NCBI RefSeq assembly: GCF_000756615.1 | Contig: NZ_CP009288.1 | Location: forward strand, 1,364,001-1,428,000 | Reading direction: 5' to 3' | Source: Paenibacillus durus | Lineage (GTDB): Bacteria > Bacillota > Bacilli > Paenibacillales > Paenibacillaceae | DNA: 64,000 nt | In this document: positions 32,899-42,146 of the stretch, in pieces | Position numbering within the stretch: the stretch's first letter is position 1 | How the letters are laid out: each line of letters begins with the position of its first letter | Notes under the pieces: model-generated | What the model was told of the DNA's origin: nothing | Databases searched by the model: none | The model's input: only the letters and a program-made list of their open reading frames with translations | Position numbers and translations under genes: made by a program

Positions 32899-32940
32899 CA
32901 AAATCCCCCGCGATAAAGAAAAGCTTCTTCTTCGCGAGGG
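32899..32940 (-). terminator. Terminator of the BceB-like permease gene
   Basis: TCGCGAGGG (32932-32940) pairs with CCCCCGCGA (32905-32913) with one mismatch, an inner AGAAG/CTTCT pairing adds to the stem, and the minus strand continues ATTTTG. A second hairpin follows at 32870-32889. Confidence 0.65.
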
Positions 32941-32950
32941 TACCCTGGTT

Positions 32951-34897
32951 TTAAACCATCGTTCTCTTCAGACTGTGAATATAGCGGGCTCTGACAACGG
33001 CGAAATACAGCGTCTGCACCGCCAGGAATGCGCCGATGGTCATAAGAACCGGAACCGTGATTTCATAGACCTGAATCTGGTTCAGAACGGGCCGGATGAC
33101 AACCACGGTCTGAACCCAGGCGACCAGAATCGGGATGTAAAAGAGCAGCGCGATCTGCTTGGTAGCCGAGCCGGACATCTCGCTGGGACTGAGTCCGATC
33201 TTGGACAGTGCCCGGTACATTCTTTGGTCGGCGGCCAGCTCGGAGTGCAGGCGGAAGTAGAGAAAGCTCGCTGACGAGATGGAGAAGATCAGGGCGATGA
33301 AGATGCCGATAAAGCCGAGCATCGAAGCTCCCTGTTTTGTCGTTATATAATTTTTGGATCTCGCGTCCAGCAAGGAATTCCAGTTGTCCGACTGCTTGTT
33401 CCGTTCATTGATCGAATCAACCAGTTCGGATGTCAAGGCAACATTCAGGCTGTTTGCGGCCGGGAGCCGGCTATCCCATGCGGGTATTTTGTACAAATAT
33501 CTTGTAAAATGGGCCGATCGGTTTCGCTCTTCGGAAGTCTTGGATAGAAGATTAAAGGTATCGTCTCCGACAACCAGAAGAGGGGAGGCGTAATGTCCGA
33601 AGGGAAGAATTACAGGCTTCAACGTTTTTCTTACGGTAAATGTCCGGTCCGGGAAATCCGAAATAGTCAAACGGTTATCCTTTACGTATTTCTCACTGTC
33701 AAGCTGGCCTGAAATGACCAGAACAGCTTCTCTGCCACGCAGCGCGGATTCGGTCTCGCTTCCCATCTGCGGCGTCAGTTCGTTGTACCGGCTCAAAGGA
33801 AGGAGTTCAATCATCTGATATTTGCCGTCGTCCAGAACGGAACCGCGCAGCTGATCTACTTTATTCTCCGTAAACTTCATTCCTTTCGCCTGAAGACGGC
33901 CGCGGATCATTTGAGTATCCTCTTTCTCATTTGCCGAATGGTAAGAAGTGTAGTTCAGCGCGAACGGACTGCTCAAATAGGCATCTTTGTTGGCATTGTA
34001 AATCGAGAGCAGGAAGCTTGAAGCCATACAGGCGAGCGACGTCACCACGGTCACAAGAAACAGCATGCGGGCATTGTCCTTCAGCTTGTAAGCCATCTCC
34101 GAAATCCAGAGCAGGTTGGTTCCGCGCCACAGCCGTCTACGGCTGAGCTTAAGGAGGCGGACCGTAAGCACGGACAACTGGGTGTAGAAAAAGTAAGTGC
34201 CGGCAATGCCCGTTACCGCCGCGATCAGCAGCCATTTGGGAGCCAGAGGCTGGCGGATGGCCCAGTAGCCTGCGGCAAGCAGCGCAATGCATAGCACAGA
34301 CAGCAGCAGGGAGGCCTTGGGTTCCTTCTTCGGCTTGCTCGTGCCTTTCAGCAGCTCCAGCACCCGGTTCTTCCGGATGAACAGCAGGGTGAACGCCGAG
34401 ATGACGATGAACAGGGCGAGGAAAGCGGCTGCCGTTACCATAATTGCTTTTGCAGGCCAATAAAAGGGCAGATCGGGAATGCCGATCATCTTGGTGCTGA
34501 GCAGCAGGAACATCTTGGACTGCAGCAGGCCGCCTGCCATACCTGTCAGGATGGAGAACAGCCCGATCAGCATATTTTCCATGAAAATGAGCTTATTGAT
34601 CTGTCCAGGCCGCGCCCCCAGAATCGTCAGGATGCCGAACTCAAGATTGCGGGATTTCAGAAAAGCGCTTATGGAGTACAGCACGAAGAAGAAGGCGAAG
34701 ATGAACACGATATATGAGGCAATCTTCATGCCTGCGGCCGAGTTCTTCCCCAGCTCAATCGAGGTCACGTCCGGATGGAACATGAATACGGCGTAAGCGA
34801 AGAAGACCATGACCATAAAGGCGCTGCTTAGAAAAAAAGCGATATAAGACCGGGCGTTCCGGCGGATGTTATTAAACGCGAACTGAGGAAAGCTCAT
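32951..34897 (-). CDS. BceB-like ABC permease (FtsX family)
   Basis: 648 aa, about ten membrane helices and a large extracytoplasmic domain (roughly residues 320-520) between helices 7 and 8, the plan of BceB/VraG antimicrobial-peptide permeases. N-terminus MSFPQFAFNNIRRNARSYIAFFLSS and C-terminal block GFIGIFIALIFSISSASFLYFRLHSE fit the family. The start at 34897 has GGGGAGGGAACAGCC. The reading frame is intact, but its partner ATPase upstream lacks the P-loop, so it may be inactive or depend on another ATPase. No BceRS-type two-component genes are nearby, unlike usual bce loci. Confidence 0.9.
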   Translation of the reverse strand: MSFPQFAFNNIRRNARSYIAFFLSSAFMVMVFFAYAVFMFHPDVTSIELGKNSAAGMKIASYIVFIFAFFFVLYSISAFLKSRNLEFGILTILGARPGQINKLIFMENMLIGLFSILTGMAGGLLQSKMFLLLSTKMIGIPDLPFYWPAKAIMVTAAAFLALFIVISAFTLLFIRKNRVLELLKGTSKPKKEPKASLLLSVLCIALLAAGYWAIRQPLAPKWLLIAAVTGIAGTYFFYTQLSVLTVRLLKLSRRRLWRGTNLLWISEMAYKLKDNARMLFLVTVVTSLACMASSFLLSIYNANKDAYLSSPFALNYTSYHSANEKEDTQMIRGRLQAKGMKFTENKVDQLRGSVLDDGKYQMIELLPLSRYNELTPQMGSETESALRGREAVLVISGQLDSEKYVKDNRLTISDFPDRTFTVRKTLKPVILPFGHYASPLLVVGDDTFNLLSKTSEERNRSAHFTRYLYKIPAWDSRLPAANSLNVALTSELVDSINERNKQSDNWNSLLDARSKNYITTKQGASMLGFIGIFIALIFSISSASFLYFRLHSELAADQRMYRALSKIGLSPSEMSGSATKQIALLFYIPILVAWVQTVVVIRPVLNQIQVYEITVPVLMTIGAFLAVQTLYFAVVRARYIHSLKRTMV

Positions 34898-35462
34898 GGC
34901 TGTTCCCTCCCCAGAACGACAGCGTGTCGATGATTTTTTGAAAAAAAGCTTGGCGGCTCTCGCCCCGGCGAATCTCCGCCGCGAGCTTGCCATCCTTGAT
35001 AAAGATGATCCGGCTGCAGTAGCTGGCGGCGAGCGGATCATGCGTGACGAGCATAAGTGTGGCTCCCGTGCTGCGGTTGATATTCTCCAGCGATTCCATC
35101 ACGAGCCGGGAGGAGTTCGAATCCAATGAACCTGTCGGCTCGTCAGCCAGAATAAGGGAAGGCGATGAGATAATCGCCCGCGCAATCGCCGTCCGCTGAC
35201 GCTGTCCGCCGGAGATTTCATAGATTCGCTTGTCCAGAATATCCGTGATTCCAAGACGGTCAGCAGCCTGCTTCAGCAGCGTCTTCATCTCGGAGAGCCT
35301 GCGCTTGTCCAGTGTCAGCGGAAGCACGATATTCTCGCCGACGGTGAGCGTTTCGAGCAGATTGAAATCCTGAAAGACGAAGCCGAGCTGTCTGCGCCGG
35401 AACAGGGCCAGCTCCTTTTTGTTCATGAGAAAAGGGTTGCTGCCGTTGATCTTTACTATCAA
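34872..35462 (-). pseudogene. BceA-like ABC ATPase lacking the N-terminus and Walker A
   Basis: About 196 codons. It begins in the middle of a BceA-type domain (VKINGSNPFLMNKKELALFRRRQLGFVFQ) and keeps the Q-loop, the signature ISGGQRQRTAIARAI, Walker B LILADEPTGSLDS and the switch His in VTHDPLAA. The first ~60 residues of the family, including GPSGSGKST, are missing: upstream is the 3' end of a gerAB gene, whose TGA overlaps the only possible start (TTG 35462). It cannot bind ATP normally. The cleanest reading is a deletion that removed the 5' end of bceA and whatever lay before it, joining the rest to the gerA operon. Confidence 0.85.
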
Positions 35463-36562
35463 CCCGGAGGATTGAAGCTTTTACGTCCACGCAGCGCGAG
35501 TGCCAGCGCCAGCACCAGCGGGATAGCGACCTGGAATATGACATCGATCTTGAGGGAAGGTCCGAGGCCGATGGCAATATGCTGCGTATAATCCCTCTCG
35601 ATGAAGGACGCCGCATAGATAACCGCTCCAATGGCAATCGCCCATATCTTTTCAGATTGGTTCGTCAGGAGCGAAGCCATTCTTACAGAGCAATAGAAGA
35701 ATATGAGCATTTTGATCATGAGCCCGATAAAAATCATAAAAGTGACCAGGATATCCAGCCGTTCGATAAACTTCAAACCGGTCAGCGTTCGGACCGCTTT
35801 AAGCAAAGGAAGGACGGAGCTGTGTGTCAAGTCCGGGCCAAGAACGGCTATATTTAATGCTACCATGAATATCAGAAACAGACTAACTCCGATATAAGCC
35901 CAAATCGTTTGCTTTACGGGAACACCAGGCTGTTTCCAAAGTGACCACAGAAGCAGAAAGACTATGATTTGACCGAACGGAAAGGAGACGATGTCGGGCA
36001 GCGCCATATTCAGAATGGGCCGCAGCCCGTTCTCCGCCACAGGCATCAGCCGCCTGAAATCGGCGATCTTCATTAGAAGAAACATAATGATCAGCACGAA
36101 GTAACAGAAGATCAAACCCGGAAGCAGAATCTCCGGAAGCCGAAAGATCGTCTTCGCACCTTTCCAGATTGCATAGCCCCCAATCATCAGAAACATCAGC
36201 ATCGTAATGGACATGGGAGTCGCCGGCAGAAGGATTATCGCGGTAAGCTCGCCAAAATCCCGCAGGTTCCGCATGGACTCGTAAGCAAAATAGCAGCAGT
36301 ATATTGCACTGATTAAGCCGCCTATGATGCGTCCGAAGCCGAAACGGAGCATTCCCTTCAATTCCATTTCCGGCAGGCGGCGCTGAATCCACAGGAAGAG
36401 GAGAAGGAGAGCGAAACCGGCCGCGGCTCCGACGATCATTGCCAGCCAGGCATCCTGCTTGGCCTTACTCCCGAGCACAAACATTGGGGTACTGCCGATT
36501 TCAAACAAAATGACCATAAACGTCATTTCCAGGCTCGTAGCACACTTTTTGGACTGTGACAA
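35459..36562 (-). CDS. GerAB-type spore germination permease subunit
   Basis: 367 aa, ten membrane helices of the amino acid/polyamine transporter-like GerAB family (MTFMVILFEIGSTPMFVLGSKAKQDAW; MIGGYAIWKGAKTIFRLPEILLPG broken by a loop). The best start is TTG 36562 with AGGAGGTTAGATCT in front, giving MSQSKKCATSLEMTFM, a usual GerAB N-terminus. In the receptor this subunit holds the germinant-binding pocket. Third gene of an A-C-B operon. Its C-terminus (ALRGRKSFNPPG) looks complete, but directly behind it lies the truncated ATPase. Confidence 0.9.
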   Translation of the reverse strand: MSQSKKCATSLEMTFMVILFEIGSTPMFVLGSKAKQDAWLAMIVGAAAGFALLLLFLWIQRRLPEMELKGMLRFGFGRIIGGLISAIYCCYFAYESMRNLRDFGELTAIILLPATPMSITMLMFLMIGGYAIWKGAKTIFRLPEILLPGLIFCYFVLIIMFLLMKIADFRRLMPVAENGLRPILNMALPDIVSFPFGQIIVFLLLWSLWKQPGVPVKQTIWAYIGVSLFLIFMVALNIAVLGPDLTHSSVLPLLKAVRTLTGLKFIERLDILVTFMIFIGLMIKMLIFFYCSVRMASLLTNQSEKIWAIAIGAVIYAASFIERDYTQHIAIGLGPSLKIDVIFQVAIPLVLALALALRGRKSFNPPG

Positions 36563-36647
36563 AGATCTAACCTCCTGACCATCTGATAATCGCTCCGCCG
36601 GCAGGCTGGAAACATGGCTAATGACCGAAATGTCAATGTAGGCGGCC

Positions 36648-37907
36648 TTATTGCTTCTCCAATGATTTATAGGAGTTGCTGTTAAGGCCGATTTGTTTGA
36701 TTTTGACCTTGACATGAGGACGGATTTGAATGTTTTGAAATACGGTGTCCCAATTGTTCTCATGTTTAATCCGCTTCCATTGCTTTGGGTGATGGCGATG
36801 GATGGATACGGCAAAGCCGGTCACGTCGGCATTCAATTTTTTGACCGAACGCCAGGAGGCTTCCACGATTTCAATAATATTTCTCTCAATGTAACGCTCC
36901 AGTTGGCGGATGGCGGCTTCATTTTCCAGCTTCAGATTGCTGCCGACTTCTGTCAATGTACCGTCAGCTTTAATATCGATATCCATAACGTAATGATCAT
37001 TCTCCCAGATCGGACGGACAGCGGTGGATGAATGCAGCAGTGAAATCGAGGCATCGTCCTTGTCGCTCTTTTGGGGCTTCGAGGGAAAAGAGATGTTCGA
37101 CATTTTGATCTTGTCCGTCATGAAGGATAATCCGTACGCTTCGGCCTGTGACAGCCATCCGACGAAACAGTCTTCTTTCAGAACGGCTAATCTGCCAAAT
37201 GTGATTCGGGTTGGAAGATCGGTCTGGGTTATGTCACTCGTTCGATCCATTACCTTATTGCCGGAGAGCGTAATTTCCGGAACCGCCGCGCTAGCCGATT
37301 CGGAGTCCAATTGCCTGGCCAGCTCAACCATCTGTATTCCGGGATAATAGGAAGTCAATCTTGCCTCCTGTTCGATCATGAGCTGAATGCCGGCGCTCTG
37401 ATTTCTGTTGAGCTGCATTAACTGGCTCAGTATGAGTCCCGCCTCTTCTTCGGTAATGAACACGTACACGGTTTGGCGGGCATCGGGTTTGCGCAGGAAG
37501 AAATCGATCAGCTGGCCAATTCCTCTTTTCGCGAGCGCCTCGCCCAGCACCGTGATTCGGTTTTGGGAGAAGAACAACTGGCGCGTGCTGGTCAGATTGG
37601 TGCGTTCGACGGCTTGCATAATCGTATTCCCCTTTGCCGAATAGATCAGAAAGGGAGGCGAACTTGTACTCCCTCCGCTACTCCCTCCCGTGTTGTTCGA
37701 ACCGGATGAGGGATTGATAACCTGGTAGGTGGTGCACCATTGATTATCCTTCCAGTCGTATGAGGAACCCGATACGATGCCAAGTTCGTTCAGCTCTCTG
37801 TCATCCCAGCAGCCGCTGATCAGGAGCGACAGGAGGGAGACGATGAGCAGAAACCTCCGTCCCGCTTGATGACGCATATGATCGCCAGTTTGTCTGTTTT
37901 CGCTCAT
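36648..37907 (-). CDS. GerAC-type spore germination lipoprotein
   Basis: 419 aa Ger(x)C family lipoprotein. Signal and lipobox LLISGCWDDRELNELGIV (Cys near residue 33) match the family's characteristic CWD(R/D)xE start. The C-terminal domain (SWRSVKKLNADVTGFAVSIHRHHPKQWKRI) contains the conserved region for assembly with the A and B subunits. An internal insertion rich in Ser and Gly (SSGSNNTGGSSGGSTSS) lies near residues 68-84. Start 37907 follows AAAGGAGTGCGGAC. Anchors the receptor in the spore inner membrane. Confidence 0.92.
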   Translation of the reverse strand: MSENRQTGDHMRHQAGRRFLLIVSLLSLLISGCWDDRELNELGIVSGSSYDWKDNQWCTTYQVINPSSGSNNTGGSSGGSTSSPPFLIYSAKGNTIMQAVERTNLTSTRQLFFSQNRITVLGEALAKRGIGQLIDFFLRKPDARQTVYVFITEEEAGLILSQLMQLNRNQSAGIQLMIEQEARLTSYYPGIQMVELARQLDSESASAAVPEITLSGNKVMDRTSDITQTDLPTRITFGRLAVLKEDCFVGWLSQAEAYGLSFMTDKIKMSNISFPSKPQKSDKDDASISLLHSSTAVRPIWENDHYVMDIDIKADGTLTEVGSNLKLENEAAIRQLERYIERNIIEIVEASWRSVKKLNADVTGFAVSIHRHHPKQWKRIKHENNWDTVFQNIQIRPHVKVKIKQIGLNSNSYKSLEKQ

Positions 37908-37971
37908 GTCCGCACTCCTTTCTTATGCCAACCGGCGGCCTCTTCATCCGCCTCCTTAGCAGAAGTCCGCT

Positions 37972-39570
37972 TCAAGAATTCTTACTCCCCTGCCCTTCGG
38001 ATTGGCTGCCGGATGTTTGCGGCTCTTTCAGCGGCAAGTTCTGCCTTGGCGCTTCTTTGCTTCCGTATGTGCTTGGCCGCATCTTCATGTTCCGCAGCGG
38101 TGTACGGATAATAATATCTTTCAGATAACCCGGATTCATCGGAGCAATGGGGGATAAATACGGAACCCCGAATGATTGAAGACTGACCATATGGATTAGA
38201 AGCACCATCAAAAAAGACATGATCCCGAGCAGGCCCAAGGTACCGGCAAACAGCATCATCAGGAAGCGGATGAGCCGGATGGCGTTAGAGATCGCCATTG
38301 ACGGGATGACAAAATTTGAAATCGCCGTGAAGGACACGACAATAACCATGGCGGCGGATACAAGGCCCGCTTGAACGGCGGCCTGCCCCAGCACGAGTGC
38401 GCCCACAATGGAAACTGCGGGTCCGATGGCGCGCGGCATGCGTATCCCGGCTTCGCGCAGTACGTCGAAAGTCAGTTCCATGAGCAGCGCTTCGATAAAC
38501 GCCGGAAACGGTACGCCTTCGCGCTGGGCGGCCAAGCTGATCAGCAGTGTGGTCGGCAGCATCTCCTGATGGAACGTCGTAATAGCGATATACAGCGCAG
38601 GCAGAAGCATGGACACGAAAAAGGCGGAATAGCGAATCAGGCGCAGAAATGAAGAAATGTCAAACCGCTGGTAATAATCCTCACTGGATTGAAAAAAGCT
38701 GAAGAACGTAGCAGGAGCCAGAAGGGCAAACGGCGTTCCGTCAATAATGATGCCAACCTGTCCTTCCAGAATGCCGCCAGCCATGGCGTCGGGCCGCTCT
38801 GTATCCAATATTGTCGGAAAAGGCGTCAGACCGCCGTCCTGAATCAGCTCTTCGATGTAATTGCTCTCCAAAATGCCGTCTGTGTCGATGGCATCCAGCC
38901 GTTTACGAATCTCGGCAAGCACCTGCTCGCTTGCGATGCCTTGGAGATAGACAAGGGCGACACTCGTTTGGGTACGTCTTCCGATTTTAAATTGTTCGAC
39001 CCGAAGATCGGCGGTCTTCAGTCTCCGGCGCAGCATGGAGGTGCATGTCCGCAGGCTTTCGGTAAAACCTTCCTTGGGACCTCGTATCACTCCCTGCGAG
39101 GTCGGTTCAGTGACGCTCCGCTTCTCCCAGAAGGAAGTACTGGCGGACAGAGCGACCTTGGATCCGTCGAGCAGGATAATCGCATTTCCTTCGAACAGCA
39201 TACCGAGCAGACTTTCCACCGTCTTACATTCTTGGAGTCCGCCCACTGGCAGAATCTGCTCCTTGATCAGAAGAAAAGCTTCCTCCGGCCGCTTTTCCTT
39301 TAACAGCGGATTATCCGTCAGAGGCTGGATCACGGCTTGGGAAACCAAGTCCGAATTCACCAGTCCGTCAATATAAATGAAACTCATAGAGGGAGAATCG
39401 GAGGACGGGTTGGATAATGAACGGAATACGACATCGGCGCTGTGCCCGATGCGCCGCTTGATTTCCGCTAGATTGGCAGCCAAAGAGGCCTCCAGCGGAT
39501 AGAAGGGAAGCGTGCTGTTTTGGACCGGATTGAAATGGGGTTTACGGTTGGACAGAAACTTCAGCTTCAT
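37972..39570 (-). CDS. GerAA-type spore germination receptor subunit
   Basis: 532 aa. A soluble N-terminal domain of ~230 residues is followed by a membrane region with about five helices (ATFFSFFQSSEDYYQRFDISSFLRLIRYSAFFVSMLLPALYIA cut by loops; REAGIRMPRAIGPAVSIVGALVLGQAAVQAG in pieces) and a polar Pro/Gln/Ser-rich C-terminal tail, the standard GerAA plan. I use ATG 39570 (MKLKFLSNRKPHF), preceded by GGAGGGAGCATCC. First gene of the A-C-B operon. A possible forespore promoter lies at 39606-39634. The germinant cannot be inferred. Confidence 0.92.
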   Translation of the reverse strand: MKLKFLSNRKPHFNPVQNSTLPFYPLEASLAANLAEIKRRIGHSADVVFRSLSNPSSDSPSMSFIYIDGLVNSDLVSQAVIQPLTDNPLLKEKRPEEAFLLIKEQILPVGGLQECKTVESLLGMLFEGNAIILLDGSKVALSASTSFWEKRSVTEPTSQGVIRGPKEGFTESLRTCTSMLRRRLKTADLRVEQFKIGRRTQTSVALVYLQGIASEQVLAEIRKRLDAIDTDGILESNYIEELIQDGGLTPFPTILDTERPDAMAGGILEGQVGIIIDGTPFALLAPATFFSFFQSSEDYYQRFDISSFLRLIRYSAFFVSMLLPALYIAITTFHQEMLPTTLLISLAAQREGVPFPAFIEALLMELTFDVLREAGIRMPRAIGPAVSIVGALVLGQAAVQAGLVSAAMVIVVSFTAISNFVIPSMAISNAIRLIRFLMMLFAGTLGLLGIMSFLMVLLIHMVSLQSFGVPYLSPIAPMNPGYLKDIIIRTPLRNMKMRPSTYGSKEAPRQNLPLKEPQTSGSQSEGQGSKNS

Positions 39571-39605
39571 GGATGCTCCCTCCAAGGCACAGCTTTTGAC
39601 TGGTG

Positions 39606-39634
39606 TATTATTCCCGGGAATCTATTCCTTATTC
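39606..39634 (-). promoter_or_regulatory. Possible sigma-G promoter of the gerA-type operon
   Basis: On the minus strand GAATA (39630-39634), 17 bp, AATAATA (39606-39612), close to the SigG pattern (GYATR, CATNNTA as remembered). The perfect palindrome ATTCCCGGGAAT (39610-39621) lies across the -10 and spacer. Confidence 0.35.
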
Positions 39635-39642
39635 TGATGAAA

Positions 39643-39682
39643 AAGCGCCCTTCATCCTACAGCAGCAGGATGAAGGGCGCTT
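39643..39682 (-). terminator. Terminator of the phosphodiester-glycosidase-like gene
   Basis: AAGCGCCCTTCATCCT (39643-39658) pairs perfectly with AGGATGAAGGGCGCTT (39667-39682). On the minus strand TTTTTC follows. Confidence 0.9.
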
Positions 39683-39707
39683 GCATGTTCAAATCCGATT
39701 CTTGCGA

Positions 39708-40874
39708 TCATTGGGATTTGACGACGATCGCATTGCTGATCAGCCGTCCGGGAGTGGTCAGATAGCCGCCGTTAAAATAAAGACCGCTTGAAGCGCCGCC
39801 ATCCAGGTTCATCGCCTGCCAGGCGCCCGCCTGTTTCATAATCTGAGCCAATTGGGGGATCGTTGCGCCGCCGGAGGTCACCAGCAGCAGCTTGTGGTCG
39901 CGTGTAAGGCCCAGAGCGCTGCGCGCGCCGCCGCCTGTTAAAATTTTGGGATCGCGGAAGCCTTCAGCCGCAACATTAAGGGATACTTTTCCGTCCGTGA
40001 CCAGCCGTGGACCGGCCTGCAGTCCGCCTTCAAATTCGCCCGCCTGAAAACGGGGCATGAAATTTCCGCCCGGAACCAGCTCAGCCAAGTGGTTGCTGTC
40101 GTAGGCGAACACCGCGCGGCGGTCGCCGGGGCTGTTCTTCAGCAGCTTGCCGCCGGCAGCAATATAGCCATAGGGAGCTTTATAGCTCCCTGACGTATAA
40201 GCGTTGAAGAACGTGCCGTTAACGGCGGCGATGGCATGGCTGCGCTTCGCTATGCTTCGAAGCTCTTCCACCTTGCCTACGCTTCCGCCCGCGAGCACGA
40301 CATCCAGCCGGACCTTCGGATGCAGCAGAGGGACGGTTACGATCTGAACGGTGAAGGACCTGCCGCCCACTTTGAACGTTTGGCGTGAAGACGCCGCGGC
40401 GGATGATTCCGGACGGATCAAGGCCCCGGTCAATACAGGCAGCCGAAAGGATTTGCCCTGCGCATCCGTAAATCTGACCGAGGCGGTCTCCTTGTCCCAC
40501 TGAAGCTTCAGCTTAAGCGCATCGCTCACAGCGGCCAGGGGTACATAGACGGTTCCGCTGTCGCTGAAGGGGAGTGCGGCGAGATGAACCGGGTTCTCAT
40601 TTACATAAGCCCCGTCTTGGCCTGCGAATAGGGTCAGGGATACATTCCCTTGCGAAATGTCAATCCGTTTCAGGGAAGCGTCCCAGGATGTGCTCGTGCC
40701 GCTCAATTCATTCAGAACACGAAGCGGGATGAACGAGCTGCCGTTCTTGTCCACCAGAACGACATTTTTGGGTGAAGCGGCAGCCGAATGCGCTGCGGGG
40801 AGGGGAAGAATGCAGGATACAGCCATAATCAGAATGAGGAGTAGCAGGAAAGCCGGTTTGTTTGTTGCTGTCAT
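39708..40874 (-). CDS. Secreted phosphodiester-glycosidase (NAGPA)-like protein with stalk domain
   Basis: 388 aa. Signal peptide ~1-32 (LLLLILIMAVSCILPLPAAHSAA). Residues ~35-145 are a copper-amine-oxidase N-terminal-like repeat region (FIPLRVLNELSGTSTSWDASLKRIDI; VYVPLAAVSDALKLKLQWD), common in Paenibacillus envelope proteins. The C-terminal half is the NAGPA domain (AIAAVNGTFFNAY; QAMNLDGGASSGLYFNGGYL), which in characterised members cleaves phosphodiester-linked N-acetylglucosamine, for example in teichoic acids or exopolysaccharides. Monocistronic with a strong terminator. Cell-wall remodelling is likely. Confidence 0.88.
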   Translation of the reverse strand: MTATNKPAFLLLLILIMAVSCILPLPAAHSAAASPKNVVLVDKNGSSFIPLRVLNELSGTSTSWDASLKRIDISQGNVSLTLFAGQDGAYVNENPVHLAALPFSDSGTVYVPLAAVSDALKLKLQWDKETASVRFTDAQGKSFRLPVLTGALIRPESSAAASSRQTFKVGGRSFTVQIVTVPLLHPKVRLDVVLAGGSVGKVEELRSIAKRSHAIAAVNGTFFNAYTSGSYKAPYGYIAAGGKLLKNSPGDRRAVFAYDSNHLAELVPGGNFMPRFQAGEFEGGLQAGPRLVTDGKVSLNVAAEGFRDPKILTGGGARSALGLTRDHKLLLVTSGGATIPQLAQIMKQAGAWQAMNLDGGASSGLYFNGGYLTTPGRLISNAIVVKSQ

Positions 40875-41096
40875 TGAAATGGAATTCTCCTTTGCCGTCT
40901 GCGGCGGAACGCCTTCGCGAAAGCCGCGTGTTTAGTCGGTGCATGCAGATGCGCCGTTAATTTAACATCGGATTTTCGGCTAGAAATATTCAGCACCGCT
41001 GCGCTTGTTAAGAGAACTGCGGCTGTGAGTCTGGCATGGCGGGGATTGATAAAGGAGGGGATTGATGTGGAATGAGGGATATGCCATGAAAAACGG

Positions 41097-41133
41097 AAAA
41101 CCCGGTCCGCCAGCGGTGGAAGGACCGGGTTTT
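41097..41133 (-). terminator. Terminator of the glycerophosphodiesterase gene
   Basis: AAAACCCGGTCC (41097-41108) pairs perfectly with GGACCGGGTTTT (41122-41133). On the minus strand CCGTTTTTC follows. Confidence 0.9.
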
Positions 41134-41137
41134 CGAT

Positions 41138-41878
41138 TTACAGGCCTTTGCGCGCCAGCACACCTGAGAGAACATCGGGCACATCCGTAATAATGCCGGC
41201 AACGCCCGCGTCAATCAGGAACTCCATCCGCTGCGGATCGTTCACCGTAAACGGATGATAGACAACTCCGCACTGCGCCGCGTCCCGCACGAATTCCGGC
41301 AGCACCGCCAAATGATAAGCATGCAGCGCCTTTGCCCCCACGGTGGCGGCATATTCCCACGGGCGGTACAGGCCTTCCATGTAGAGAATGCCGGTCGCAA
41401 GATCCGGGGCCAACTGCTTGAAGTAAGCGAGTGAATAATGATTGAAGCTGGAGATGACAACCCGGCTGCTCATGCCGTAAGCCCTAACGGCGGCGATTAC
41501 TTTCTCCTCCATTCCGGGATAGAGGAAGACTCCGTTCTTAAGCTCGATATTGAGGACCGTGTCTCGATCCAGCAGCAGCTCGAGCAAATCCTCCAGCCGG
41601 GGAATCTGCTCGCCTTTGAAGCTGCCGTCTCCGAACCAGGCGCCCGCGTCGAGCGCCTGCAGCTCTTCCAGCGTCTTGTCCTTCACATAACCGCTGCCGT
41701 TCGTTGTGCGGCTAAGCTCCTCGTCGTGAATGAGAACAAGCTCTCCGTCCCGGGTCATTTGCACGTCAGTCTCAATACCGGTCGCTCCAAGCGTAAGGCT
41801 GTGGCGGAAAGCCGCCATTGTATTTTCCGGGCATACCGCCGAAGCGCCACGGTGCGCGAAATTCAATATTTTAGCCAC
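41138..41878 (-). CDS. Glycerophosphodiester phosphodiesterase (UgpQ type)
   Basis: 246 aa cytoplasmic GDPD enzyme releasing glycerol 3-phosphate from glycerophosphodiesters. The catalytic motif is complete: FAHRGASAVCPENTMAAF, the metal residues in GIETDVQMT, and LVLIHDEELSRTTNGSG; FNHYSLAYFKQL lies in the second half. ATG 41887 touches the GGAGGA directly, so GTG 41878, nine bases downstream, is the better start. Not in an operon; a clean terminator follows. Confidence 0.92.
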   Translation of the reverse strand: MAKILNFAHRGASAVCPENTMAAFRHSLTLGATGIETDVQMTRDGELVLIHDEELSRTTNGSGYVKDKTLEELQALDAGAWFGDGSFKGEQIPRLEDLLELLLDRDTVLNIELKNGVFLYPGMEEKVIAAVRAYGMSSRVVISSFNHYSLAYFKQLAPDLATGILYMEGLYRPWEYAATVGAKALHAYHLAVLPEFVRDAAQCGVVYHPFTVNDPQRMEFLIDAGVAGIITDVPDVLSGVLARKGL

Positions 41879-42085
41879 GTCTCCCATTCCTCCGTCTTCT
41901 TATTCCTGCTTAATATAGTTATTCCACATCCATGCCGTAAACCCTATGAGTATAGCTCTATATTGATTCCGGAAAATTAACGGGGAGTAAAAATTTCCAT
42001 TACGCTGCCAATGGGGAACCGCTGAATATGCGACTCGAAAGTGGATTAAACAAGGGCGGGAAGGCAGAGGGTTGAATAATGAGCA

Positions 42086-42129
42086 GGGCTGTCCCTCCGG
42101 CCATTTTCGATGACTTCGCAGGACAGCCC
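42086..42129 (-). terminator. Hairpin downstream of the GH13 gene
   Basis: GGGCTGTCC (42086-42094) pairs with GGACAGCCC (42121-42129) around a 26-base loop. It lies 18 bp past the stop and has no clear T-run, so it is only a possible terminator. Confidence 0.4.
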
Positions 42130-42146
42130 CATGTCTATTGTTAGGC

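Noticed and set aside
32778..32900. Fur box upstream of feoA
   Set aside because: The region has a promoter but no convincing GATAATGATTATC-like 19-mer; iron control is plausible but not shown.
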